A stretch of 64,000 nt of DNA from Plantago ovata. Its lineage: Eukaryota; Streptophyta; Magnoliopsida; Lamiales; Plantaginaceae. The DNA lies in the NCBI GenBank assembly GCA_028274465.1, contig CM051455.1, forward strand, positions 73,456,489 through 73,520,488, given 5' to 3'. Of this stretch, positions 44,744-55,927 are shown one piece after another; position 1 is the first letter of the stretch, and each line of letters begins with the position of its first letter. The notes beneath the pieces are model-generated. The model saw only the letters and a list, made by a program, of their open reading frames with translations, was not told where the DNA came from and did no database searches. A program made the translations under genes and the position numbers.

Positions 44744-45170
44744 ACCACATGAAGTTTCCTTGCGACGACGGAGCCGTAGGACAAGAAATTGGGAACATAA
44801 TAGAGGCAGAGTGCTATACTCTTTCCGCAAGTGTGACCTCGAGCGCACGTTTTGCCCTAGGAGACAGGGATCCGAAAGCAAGAGCTAATACTTTTTACTC
44901 CATCCGAGCGACCTGGACCCGAAGGAAATCTAAAACGCCTAGTCCGACAGTAAGGCGAAGAAAAGTGGTCCGGAGGAAAGAAAAACATTTAGCATTGGCA
45001 GAGGTAAAAGAGCTCGAAGAGTATAAAGTAATTCCTCCCACCCCCCCCCCCCCCCCGACCTCAAAGAAAAAAGCTCTCTTTGAAGAAAACAAAATTGAAG
45101 CAAAGGAGGCCTTAGAAGAAATTCAAGCGGTAGAAGACTCCCCCGACAAGGTCACAAGGATAGGGACATA
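44744..45170 (+). pseudogene. Tat element protease-RT linker
   Basis: Continues from 39285. KFPCDDGAVGQEI and the charged linker (KKKALFEENKIEAKEALEE) are typical before Tat reverse transcriptase. A poly-C run (about 45040-45057) encodes a proline run, and stop TAG at 45169-45171 ends the frame. Confidence 0.7.
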
Positions 45171-45189
45171 GATGACCGCCAAGGTATGA

Positions 45190-46580
45190 ATGAAGGTCAT
45201 CCAATGTCTCAGAGACAACAATGATGTCTTTGCATGGAGTACGGAGAATCTCAAGGGAATTGACCCTAGGGTCGCGGTTCATCATCTGAACTTAGATCCC
45301 AAGATCACCCATATTTGCGAGAAGCGAAGAGACTTTGGTCCGGAGGACAACGCCATTATTGAGGCCGAGGTCCAGAGGCTATTCAAGGCTGGGCACATCA
45401 AGGAAGTGAGATACTCCGATTGGGTTTGCAATGTTGTCCTAGTATGTGCAACAACTTCACTCGCCTTAACAAGTTTTGTCTGAAGGATCCCTATCCCCTT
45501 CCTAGGATTGATCAACTTGTGGACTCCACCGCCGGATGTGCACTACTTAGCTTCATGGACGCATACCAAGGCTTTTACCAAATCAAGATGGCGAGGGACA
45601 ATGTGCCTAAGACAGTCTTCTTTGCCAATGGCAACGTCTACTGCTTCAACGTCATGCCTTTCGGACTCAAGAACGCGGGAGAAAATTACCAACGCCTAGT
45701 GAACAAGATGTTCAAGAAAGATATAGGCAAAACTATGTAAGTTTATGTTGATGACATGCTAGTGAAGAGCAAGATGGAGAATCAACATGTTGAACACCTT
45801 AACAAGTGCTTCGCAGTCCTGAGGAAGTATGGTATGAAACATAATCCAGAAAAGTGCACATTTGGTGTCAAGGTAGGCAAGTTCCTTGGTTACGTGGTGA
45901 CCTAAAGGGGAATAGAAGCAAATCCAGAAAAGATCAAAGCCATCCTCGATCTACCACAACCAAGGACACTCAATGAGGTACAACAATTAGTTGGAAAATC
46001 TATCGCCCTAAGCCGTTTCTTCTCAAGATCGGCCGAGAAGAACTTGCCTTCTTCAAGGTCCTGAGGAAGAGTAATCAGTTCAAGTGGACAAAGGAATGTG
46101 AAGAGGCTTTTGAAAAACTAAAGCAGTACTTGTTGTCGCCGCCTTTGCTATCCAAGTCGGTGGATAGAGAACCATTATACTTGTACCTCACGACCACTCC
46201 GGAGGCGATAAGTTCCGTCCTAGTACGGATCCAAGGGAACGATCATATGCCGATCTATTATTTGAGCAAGGCGCTCATAGGTGCGGAGACGAGGTACTTG
46301 GACATTGAGAGATTGTCATTTGCCGTGGTCTACACCGCAAGGATGCTCAAATCATATTTTGGTGCACATAAGGTGATTGTCTTAAAAAGCCAACCTCTCA
46401 AGCAAGTCCTAGGGCGACCGAAAATGAGCGGAAGACTGCAAGATGGGCAATCGAGCTTAGTGAGTTCGACATCGACTACCAAGCTCCATTAGCCAAAAAG
46501 GCTCAAGTCCTAGCGGATTTCTTGGTTGAGTACCCCGCCGAGGACCCTATGGATGTCAACCCAAAGGAAGCTCAATAAGA
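45190..46580 (+). pseudogene. Tat element reverse transcriptase and RNase H, broken
   Basis: RT N-terminal part NDNVFAWS-like (NNDVFAWSTENLKGID). A deletion at about 45440 removes the fingers block between NVVLV and TRLNKF and shifts the frame. Palm motifs follow: LLSFMDAYQGFYQIKM, then the catalytic YVDD at 45744-45755, just after a TAA at 45738-45740. Another TAA lies near 45903 and a frameshift near 46010. RNase H runs from about 46080 (YYLSKALIGAETRYLDIERL). Frames change again near 46440. Inactive. Confidence 0.85.
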
Positions 46581-47330
46581 TTCCGCTATGATGATCGACT
46601 CCCAAGGACCACAAGTCAACAAACACTTAAAGGCTCTAGAAGCGGCGTTGAAAGGATTCAAGGAACTAGCCCAAGCTAGTAAGGAAATTGACATGTCCAA
46701 CGCCGAAGACGCTATGCACTATCGTCCTGAGATCAACGACCGAAAGGAAGTGTATACTCCCAATCACATGTTTCTTCTCAACGATGTGGCCATGGAAGAA
46801 GCAAATTCTCAGATCACCGTCCAAAAACCAAAACCCATCACGGAGGGTCCGTAGGAAACAACAAAAGGTCCGAAGGAAATAGCCAATTAGGGTCCGGAGG
46901 AACCAGTCAAAGAAATCATTGTTCCCAATCTAAAAGAACCAAAAGATCATGGCGATGTTTGGATTTTACAAGTAGATGGTTCATCTTGCGGAAGGTCCGA
47001 AGGAATTGGAATTTACCTCAGGAGCCCTGGAGGAGCCGAGTTGGAATATGTTGTGACCTTAGGCTTCTCGGTCTCAAACAATGAAGCTGAATATGAAGCA
47101 ATTCTAATTGGTCGCCGGATGACCAAGGCACTTCAAGTGAAGAAAATCAAGTTCTTCACCGACTCACAGTTGGCCGAGAGACAGCTGTCCGAAGCATTCA
47201 AAGCAAAGAAAAGTTCCTTGTTGGAGTACAAGGATGCTATCAAGGAAGAAATGACACACTTTGAAGAATGCCAAGTGGAAAAATTTGCTAAGAGAATTTA
47301 ACGGTAGGGCGGATGCCGTATCAAAATATG
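46581..47330 (+). pseudogene. Tat element second RNase H-like domain
   Basis: A charged linker (46588-46850) leads to a domain with VDGSSCG (Asp near 46974), VSNNEAEYEAILIG and FFTDSQL, the archaeal-type RNase H order (D..E..D) that marks the Tat/Ogre group. A stop near 46888 and a frameshift near 47290 break it. Confidence 0.8.
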
Positions 47331-48676
47331 CATCTGCGTCCGGAGGCGTAGATACTAGAAATGTGATACTTCTGAAGATGGAGCTTTCGTCCATCGCAAA
47401 TTCTCAAAAAAGCGCGCAAGGCATGTTCACTATTGATACGACCCCAAGTTGGACGCAACCTATCTCTGCCTATCTAATGCATGGCATCCTCCCGAGGGAC
47501 TGTGCGGAGACAAGAAGGATCAAAGGAAGAGCAGTGAGATACTTCGTCCAAGGGATATATCTTTACAAGAGATCCTTTAGAGGCACACACCTTAGGTGCG
47601 TTAGCAACAACGAAGTCCAAGCGATCCTATAGGAATTGCACCAAGGGAGTCGTGGAAACCATTCGGAAGGAAGAGCTCTAGACCAGAAAATTATCCGCCA
47701 AGGATTTTATTGGCCAACGGTGCAAGAGGACGCAACACAATTTGTGCGCAAGTGTGAAGAATGCCAATACTTTGCGACCCCCGATCATGTGCCCGCAAGA
47801 CCATTCATTCCCGCCAAGATCACATGCCCCTTCGACACATGGGGAATCAACATAGTCGGACCATTGCCCAAAGGAATCGGACAAAAGAAATTTATCATTG
47901 TTGTCGTAGAGTATTTTAGCAAATGGGCAGAGGAAAAAGCGGTTTCAGTAATCAGCTAGAAGAAAGTCATGGACTTTGTCTGGAGGAATATTGTGTGTAG
48001 GTTTGGCCTACCAATGGTCCTTGTGTCTGACAACTGTTCTCAGTTCTCCGGAGCCAAGTTCAACGCATGGTGCGAGAGGATGAAGATCAAAAGGCGCTTT
48101 ACTTCGGTGGGATATCCCCAAGGTAATTGCCAGACCGAGCCCACCAACAAGACGCTCGTGAGGAGCTTGAAGAAAAGGTTTTCAGCGTTACAAGGAAGTT
48201 GGGTGTAGCAACTCGATGGCGTCCTCTGGGCCTATCGCACTACTTCAAAGACAACTACAAGGGAAACTCCATTCTCCCTTGTCTATGGTCCGGAGGCAGT
48301 AATCTTGGCCGAGATTGTGCAAGAGACATTGAGAATTCAAGGCTACCAACCGAAGGACAACCATGAAGCAAGAATGTTCGACCTTGAAATGCTCGAAGAG
48401 TCAAGGACCACAGTATTGGCAAACATCTTGCACTACTAAGCCATTGACGCAAAGGCCTACAACAACCATCTCAAGGACAGAGATTTTCAAGTTGGAGACT
48501 TGGTACTCCGCAAGGCAGACATCCTAGGAAACTCACACAATATGGAACCCAAGTGGGAAGGCCCTTACAAGATAGTGGAAGCCAATTCCAGTGGAAGTTA
48601 TCGCTTGGAGGATACCGAAGGAAATGAGTTGAAGAACACTTGGAACACCACCAATCTCCAGAGGTTTTATGTCTAG
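47331..48676 (+). pseudogene. Tat element integrase, broken and with changed active site
   Basis: HHCC zinc domain (HQGSRGNHSEGR, CEECQ). The core begins FDTWGINIVGP, where the usual first catalytic Asp is Asn (codon AAC at 47849). The second motif is VSDNCSQF; the Glu motif TEPTNK is kept. Stops TAG lie at about 47630 and 47957, with further breaks near 48208. The C-terminal part (FQVGDLVLRK, PKWEGPYKIVE) ends TAG at 48674-48676. Confidence 0.85.
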
Positions 48677-48714
48677 AAGGCATTGGAGAATTATGCAAGG
48701 TTTTGATGAGCTCC

Positions 48715-49988
48715 TGATGAATGTGTATTTTACACTTTCATTCGAGTCTTTTTCACCTATTTTAGCTATCCTCTATGATAATTTAGCTATATTTTAGTAC
48801 ATTTTATTAATAGTGTCACATTTCCCTTTAGATTTTATTTTACAGGTTTTGGTTGAAATTCGAAGATTTCCGGACAATTATATTAAAGTTGACAAGGAAT
48901 TGGTGTTCCAGAAGCCTATTTGGAGTATCTGAAGGTTTCCGGATAGGATTTGGAGTCTAGGGGCCGAATCTGGAGGTTAGAAGGCTACTAGAAGTCAGAA
49001 ACCAAGTCCGAAAAGGGGAAGAAATCCAAAAACGCGTCGAAAACGCGGAATTCCGCGAGAACAACTCAGGGGCGAACCGCCGCGGAGCTGGGGCGAACCG
49101 CCCCGTGGTATTTCGGGGCCTATATATAGTTGCTCAGTTTTCTCCAAAAATCATATCTTTCCAGACCTTCTCTCTCACCTCTCTCTATAGTTTTAGGTAG
49201 GAACTTCCCGGGGCCTGTCCTGGGAGTTCCGTAGCTTAGGGGATACTTTTTCATAGCATTTTGGAGCTCGTAGGATCGCAATCATCCGGAGATTGACAAC
49301 CTTCGGTAACTTTGTATCTTACAGTTTTATTCTACTTATTTTATTATATTCTTTCAACATGTTTTCTTCTATGATTTCTGTTGATTGCATGCCTATTATG
49401 AGTAGCTAAACTTATCATTGGTGGTAGTATGTGAATTCTTAGCGAAGGGAAGATAATCATGCTAATGGCTATATCGCGCATTATACTCCGTGTCATTGCT
49501 TTATTTCGTTGATCAGGTACAACCTAAATTCTCGTATGTTGTATTAATTATTATGCACAATTGGACATTTGTCGACCATCAGACCAATTATCTTCGTAGT
49601 GTTGAATAATTACGGAACACATTAGGACAATAGTGATTGACTTGTCAGACCAATTATCTTCGTAGTGCTTAATATTTGCAACAGGACACTAGATTGATTC
49701 AAAGATCTCTATGCAAGACCGAGGAATTTATGCATGATTATCGACCCGTTATGCTAAGAAGGATCATACTATCACCAATCTCCATTATCTGCTAGAAACC
49801 CCTTTTGCTATCTGTCTGCTGTTTTTATATTCTCTTGTTAAATAGATAAAGCTAGTTATAGTCCTGAGAGAACGACACTCGAGTCATTCTACTGCTACAC
49901 TACGGTTTTCGTTGTAGTTGTGGATTGCCTTTGGCTAATTACAAATTTATTTGACTGAACCCGGAGCACGACATCCGTGCGTTCATCA
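48715..49988 (+). repeat. A2 5' LTR (1,274 bp)
   Basis: TATA box TATATATA at 49121-49128, preceded by two GC palindromes (49069-49105). The 3' LTR has one such palindrome, so copy number differs between LTRs of one element. Confidence 0.9.
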
Positions 49989-49991
49989 AAT

Positions 49992-50009
49992 TGGCGCCGT
50001 TGCCGGGGA
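49992..50009 (+). promoter_or_regulatory. Primer binding site of A2, tRNA-Asp type
   Basis: TGGCGCCGTTGCCGGGGA, 3 bp after the LTR. Confidence 0.85.
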
Positions 50010-50142
50010 CTATACTCCTTTTTTCTGTTTAATTTGTTTATATTTTTAGCATTCAATTCCTAATTCTAGTAGTTTTAGTTTTCCTTTTTAATCTCTCTCC
50101 GATACTCCTTTCCTAGCTTGTCACAGATATTCAGGTCTTGTG

Positions 50143-51915
50143 ATGGCTCGCCCACTTTTGAAATCATGGGTTCAACCCAACAAAGCACTGATGAGAGGTC
50201 CGACTATTGTTCTTTCAACTGCAACTCGAGATTTGGAAATCAAAAGTTGCATGTTCCAGCAACTCCCGAGGTTCTATGGGTTGGCTAGGGAAGATGTTAT
50301 GGGATACCTGAATGATATTGACGATTTTATCAACAATATTCCAAGGCCCGGAGCAGGGATAACGGACGATGAGCTGAGGATGAAGGTTTTTGCTATGGGG
50401 CTTGGCAATAAAGCCAAGGCATGGTTAGGCTCTTTGGAAGCCGGATCACTAGACACTTGGGACAAGGTGTATTCTGCTTTTATGGAGAAATACTTTCCTC
50501 ACACATTGACTACCGCGCTTAAGGCGCAAATCACTGGATTCAAACAGGACTATGATGAGACCATCTACACCGCTTTCGAGAGGTTCAAGGACCTCATGCG
50601 CAAGTGTCCACACCATGGCTTTGAGCTTCTTGATCTTGTCCAGCACTTCTACAATGGACTCACATATGAGAGTCAACAGGTGGTGGATTTCCAATGACGT
50701 GGTACTATCTGGGAAGAGACCGTCGAGGATGTGTGGGCGTGTTTCGAAAGGCTTGCTAAAGGATCTCAATCCAAGGATCCAAGAGCAATGGTTAGAAGGC
50801 GTGGACCTGAGGCTCCACCAAACCAGGAGATCCCAATGCATGAAGTGAATGGTGTGAGTGGCGATAGGTTCGAAGGTTTCGCCAATCAGATGAGGCAAGC
50901 TCTAAGTGGCCTAATCGGAACTTCTCTCTCCAACGAGGTATGTAGGGTGTGCAAGAATTATGGGCATGGGGCTCATATGTGTAGATCAGATCTAGCACGA
51001 GAAGATGTTCACTTGGGAAACCGTAGTAATCTTATTCCTAAGGACGAAGCATCTACATCCAAGTCAGCAACTCTCTTAGATAATTTACAGAAATTGGTGG
51101 ATTTCACCCAAGTGTTCTTGAAGAGATACGAGGAGGATTCGGCAAAGATCAATGCTCGTCTGGATCAATTGGAAGCTAGAGCTAGTAGAGAGCAAGGGAA
51201 GTTACATAGCAGCACTGAGGGGTCCATGTCAATTAACTTGGTGAGAGATCAACCAGTGGAAATCACCATTAAGCAAGTTGCTAAGTGCGAGTGTTACAAG
51301 GATGAAGAGCCTCCACTAGCCAAGGAAGAAGAGAAGGACCTTGGTACTGATGAGAGTGGAAAGAAGCAAGAGAATCCCGAGCCACTCCCTAAAAGTTTCG
51401 ATGTTAAGGTCGGAATTGGCGAACTTGAAGATGTCCGTGCCACACTAGACACGGGATCTTACTCCAACGTGCTTCCTTTGAATGTGTTTGAGAAGAGTAA
51501 CCTTGGAGAACTATCTGACCATAGGGCTATTGTGCAACTGGCGGATGGATCCTTTGTGAGACCCGAAGGCGTTGTGAAAAATGTGTTGGTCAAGATTGGT
51601 GAAGCATCTGTATACACCAATTTTGTAGTTATGCCGGCGTATGCACCTGGGACGGGGGATGTCATTCTCTTGGGACGAACGTTCTTGACTAAGCTACGCT
51701 CCGTGATGGACATCTGCCAAAGAAGTTGCACTATTGAAGTGGATGGCAAGCAACATGTGTTGCAAGCCATATCTGATCCACCTGATCCGCCTGATAATTC
51801 TTTCACTACTCACTACTGTGGTCTTGCAGCCTATATTTTTTCTTATTCACAGGTTCGTGGCATGGAGAGGAGATCGATGAAGGGGAAGTCTAGTACCCGC
51901 AGAAAGAAGAGATAG
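50143..51915 (+). pseudogene. A2 gag-protease with a single in-frame stop
   Basis: ATG at 50143 (MARPLLKSWVQ) corresponds to an internal Met region of the A1 protein; the first 60 or so residues of A1 are missing. A TGA at 50695-50697 stands where A1 has TGC (VDFQ/CRG). Otherwise the frame is open. A CCHC knuckle (CRVCKNYGHGAHMC) starts near codon 267 and the protease LDTGS Asp is near codon 436. The Gly/Asn-rich linker of A1 is shortened. Confidence 0.9.
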
Positions 51916-53500
51916 GCGCGGACAGGAGTCGAGTCAAAGACTTTAAACAATGGCGCTATCCGGGAGGCAACCCGGAGATTTTATCGCCTTCTTTAATCGC
52001 TTTCTTTACCGATTTAGATTTTATCTCACGAGTTTGATTCAGTATTATAGGTCACTTATACAAGCATTAGCTCTCACCTTGGATCCACTTTCGACGTTCG
52101 GGACGAGCGACGACGTTCAGGTTTGGGGAGGAGGCTATCGCTGGTTATCTCTATACTTATCTTGCTTATGGTAAACTCGTGAAATTTTTTGCATTTGCAC
52201 GTTTACTGCTTTCCTAGGATAGTCTTGCATGTTTTATATGGAGTTTATTGCCGAATTTTTAAACTTTTTTATTGGGTAGATCAACCAACTATGTCATTAA
52301 TCGTATGCTTCATCTCTATGAATTGGTTTGAGGTTTTTCTCGCTTGGCTCGTCACATTTATGTATTGCACTTAGTTAAGCTTGGTAGTCTCGACATCACT
52401 TAGTGGTGTTTTCTCTACTGCGGTTCACGAAGGCCTTTATAATAGGATGATGCATGTTAGGGTCTTATGGTTGTTTTCCCGAGTAATTATCTACCTAAGA
52501 GGCAACAAGTCTTCACCATGCTTTGAGATTGCTAAATGCCTAGGAAGGAGGTAGTGTGAGGTCGTCTGATCCTTTATTTATAACCTATTCTTACGAATAG
52601 GTTTGGGGAGAGGGTTGCACCATCATAGACTTGTTTTCGTTTTTCATTTTCGTATCATGAGTTTATTTTTCACTTTCCGTAAATTTTGTACTCCAACCTA
52701 TTCTTTCGAATAGGTCTGGGGAAGTCGTGTGAGTCATTTTCTCTCTTTTTGTTACTTTTTTTGTTATGCTACTGCTGGCTAGAAAAAAAATCGAAAAAAA
52801 GAAAGAAAAATTCCAGGAAAATAAGAGAAAAAGAAAAAGAAAAAAATCTGGAAAAAAAAAAAGGAAAAGACCCCAAAAAAGCAAAGAAGGGTCCAAAAAA
52901 AGGAAGCCAAATAGCAGTTTAGCAAAAGTGTTGAGTCTTTTCCATTATTGTAATATTCGTAATCGTGTTTTTTATCTTTTATCTTTTTTTTCTTGAGTAT
53001 CATATGTTCTAGACCACCCTCGTCCTGCCATTCAGGAAGTGGTGAATAGCTTAAAACTTTACTTAAGAGATGGGTAGAATAGGGGAGTGTTATCTTTTAT
53101 AGGGAACCCTCTTTCGTTTGATGGGAGTCAGTACTGGTTCGACCTCTTTTGAGGGAAATTCTTAACATGGTGGAACAACAGTAAGTCCTCAGTTTCATAG
53201 GCACGGGGCAACCATTCGTATCTTAGCATGCATCATTACGTCGTCACTGACTAGGTCCAGGTAGAGAATGTTACGAGAGACTATCTTGTCTTGACATAAG
53301 TGCTTATGTGGATGTGTATAAGTCAATCGAGGTATTCTTCAACCTATATTCATGCTTTGATTTATATGGTTTGTGTTCATATGTTTTTTGGTAGATTCAG
53401 TAGATTAGTTCATTTTATTTGGCATGAAACTCCATTTTTGTGTCCTGCATGTTTTTTGTATTAGAGTCTAGCTTAGTTGCTTGAGGACAAGCAAAGGTTC
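51916..53500 (+). other. A2 3' noncoding region with hairpins
   Basis: Post-stop hairpin CCGGG/CCCGG (51960-51975). A GACGAGCGACGACGTTCAGG block is followed by GTTTGGGGAGG near 52125. Hairpins lie at 52582-52603 (loop TTAC) and 52696-52717 (loop TTTC; last base of the second arm mutated). A purine tract occupies about 52785-52905. No real gene. Confidence 0.8.
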
Positions 53501-53513
53501 GGTTTGGGGAGTT

Positions 53514-54768
53514 TGATGAATGTGTATTTTACACTTTCATTCGAGTCTTTTTCACCTATTTTAGCTATCCTCTATGATAATTTAGCTATATTTTAGTATA
53601 TTTTATTAGAATAGTGTCGCGTTTCCCTTTAGATTTTATTTTACAGGTTATGGTTGAAATTCGAAGATTTCAGGACAATTATATTAAAGTTGACAAGGAA
53701 TTGGTGTTCCAGAAGCCTATTTGGAGTATCTGAAGGTTTCCGGATAGGATTTGGAGTCTAGGGGCCAAATCTGGAGGTTAGAAGGCTTCTAGAAGTCAGA
53801 AACCGAGTCCGAAAAGGGGAAGAAATCCAAAAACGCGTCGAAAACGTGGAATTCCGCGAGAAAAACTCGGGGGCGAACCGCCCCGTGGTATTTCGGGGCC
53901 TATATATAGTTGTTCAGTTTTTTCCGAAAATCATATCTTTCCACACCTTCTCTCTCACGTCTCTCTATAGTTTTAGGTAGGAACTTCCCGGGGCCTGTCC
54001 TGGGAGTTCTGTAGCTTAGGGGATACTTTTTCATAGCAGTTTGGAGCTCGTAGGATCGTAATCATCCGGAGATTGACAACCTTCGGTAACTTTGTATCTT
54101 ACAGTTTTATTCTACTTATTTTATTATATTCTTTCAACATGTTTTCTTCTATGATTTTTGTTGATTGCATGCCTATTATGAGTAGCTAAACTTATCGTTG
54201 GTGGTAGTATGTGAATTCTTAGCGAAGGGAAGATAATCATGCTAATGGCTATATCGCGCATTATACTCCGTGTCATTGCTTTATTTCGTTGATCAGGCAC
54301 AACCTAAATTCTCGTATGTTGTATTAATTATTATGCACAATTTGACACTTGTCGACCATCAGACCAATTATCTTCGTAGTGTTGAATAATTACGGAACAC
54401 ATTAGGACAATAGTGATTGACTTGTCAGACCAATTATCTTCGTAGTGCTTAACATTTGCAACAGGACACTAGATTGATTCAAAGATCTCTATGCAAGACC
54501 GAGAAATTTATGCATGATTATCGACCCGTTATGCTAAGAAGGATCATACTATCACCAATCTCCATTATTTGCTAGAAACCCCTTTTACTATCTGTCTGCT
54601 GTTTTTATATTCTCTTGTTAAATAGATAAAGCTAGTTATAGTCCTGAGAGAACGACACTCGAGTCATTCTACTGCTACACTACGGTTTTCGTTGTAGTTG
54701 TGGATTGCCTTTGGCTAATTACAAATTTATTTGATTGAACCCGGAGCACGACATCCGCGCGTTCATCA
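53514..54768 (+). repeat. A2 3' LTR (1,255 bp)
   Basis: After PPT GGTTTGGGGAGTT at 53501-53513. Single GC palindrome at 53869-53884. Ends TTCATCA before TSD GCTCC. Confidence 0.9.
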
Positions 54769-54773
54769 GCTCC

Positions 54774-55927
54774 TGTGGGAGGCCCCCTTTTGCTAGTTTA
54801 TGATTTCTAGTTCAGTTTTTGTTTCGCCCTGTGGCATGGCCTCGAAGCCCACCGTTGTAATTGAATTTCCGTCAAATCAAAGCAACTCTTTCAGTTTGAA
54901 GTGTTGTCTTGCTTGCGCGAAAGGCAGATATTAGATCACGAAAGGCAACACAAAAATGCGAAACTAGACAAGGGGCTCTGAAGGAAAGAAATAATGGCCG
55001 AAAAGGCAAAAATTCTTGTCTTTTCAATTTTTTAAGACAAGAAAAAGATGTCTCAAAAAACTTTTTCGAGAAATTTCAAGTTGAAGTTCCATGGACGCAC
55101 GAATTGCTCGACTTCCTCTCCTCAGCCAACCTCCAAGTGGTCCGACGACCACAAGATGTCTGTTCCTTGGATTTTTTGAAAAAAAATTGAAAGGAGAAAA
55201 AGTGTGCTCGACGGCACACTTAATCACCTAAGGGCCGACAACGGTCTCAATTACCGTTGCTCGACTAGGAGGCGTTGTAAAGCTTCTGAAGGCATCAAGG
55301 GATTGATGTGCACGACTAGCACAACTCCATGGTGAAATTTTTCCGAAGTTCTCTGCAAACACATAGCGGCTGACTAGAAAAGGAGGTCGACCAGCAAGGG
55401 GGTCAACCAACAAGGCGCCCGACTAGCAATTTTCTATACTGAAATTTTTTTGAGAAAATGAAGAAGAGGCTACGACAAGCCTCTAAGCGTCGTGAAGCAC
55501 GTGAAGTGCTAAGTTGGCCGACTACACATCCCATACTTAGAATTTTTTCTAAGTACAATGAATGAGAAACGAGGTGTACCAGCAAAAGTATGTCATGAAA
55601 ACCTGCATAAAACTTTATGACATGGCAAGGTCAAAGACGAAAAGTACAAGAAAGGAGCAATATAAAGAGAGCGACTAGCATAAGGCCTCTTTGGGCAAAA
55701 GGAAGAGCATAGTTGATTTACAAAAGATATGTATCCAACCGCGCGGGGCATCAAAAAGAGCTCTTCCGAGCACGCCTCAAAGGGCCGAATAAGATAAGCA
55801 AAAAGTGATCTGTTCGACTAGCAAAAGAAAGACTTGTCCATAATTTTTACAAGTTCTACCGAGCATACTCGGCCTTCATTCAGAGCGGCTTCTTGAGTGA
55901 GATCGTTGAGGGGACCCGGGAGGCGAC
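54774..55927 (+). other. Tat element 3' noncoding sequence
   Basis: About 1.15 kb with no recognised protein. The word CGACTAGC and near variants recur (for example 55313, 55419, 55671, 55815). It continues the Tat element after the A2 insertion and is cut by a reversed gypsy LTR at 55928. Confidence 0.6.

Larger units (their letters stand above)
48715..54768 (+). mobile_element. Gypsy element A2, non-autonomous gag-pro only, TSD GCTCC
   Basis: TGATGAATG...TTCATCA, flanked by GCTCC at 48710-48714 and 54769-54773. LTRs of 1,274 and 1,255 bp, PBS, gag-pro with one stop, 3' noncoding region with two hairpins, PPT. Unlike A1 it has no accessory ORF region: the post-stop hairpin leads directly to the shared 3' region. 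Confidence 0.92.
24591..55927 (+). mobile_element. Tat-type Ty3/gypsy element, heavily nested, 3' end not seen
   Basis: Begins TGTTGGTGTCG; the five bases before it are CTTAT (candidate TSD). It carries a 999-bp LTR, PBS, gag, protease, RT, RNase H, a second RNase H-like domain and integrase, with at least four insertions. The second RNase H is characteristic of the Tat/Ogre group. No 3' LTR is found before 55928, where a reversed gypsy end interrupts it, so it should continue to the right of the window. Confidence 0.85.

Noticed and set aside
54909..55585. Small ORFs in the Tat 3' region
   Set aside because: Short, compositionally biased, with no domain; more likely noncoding tail of the element.
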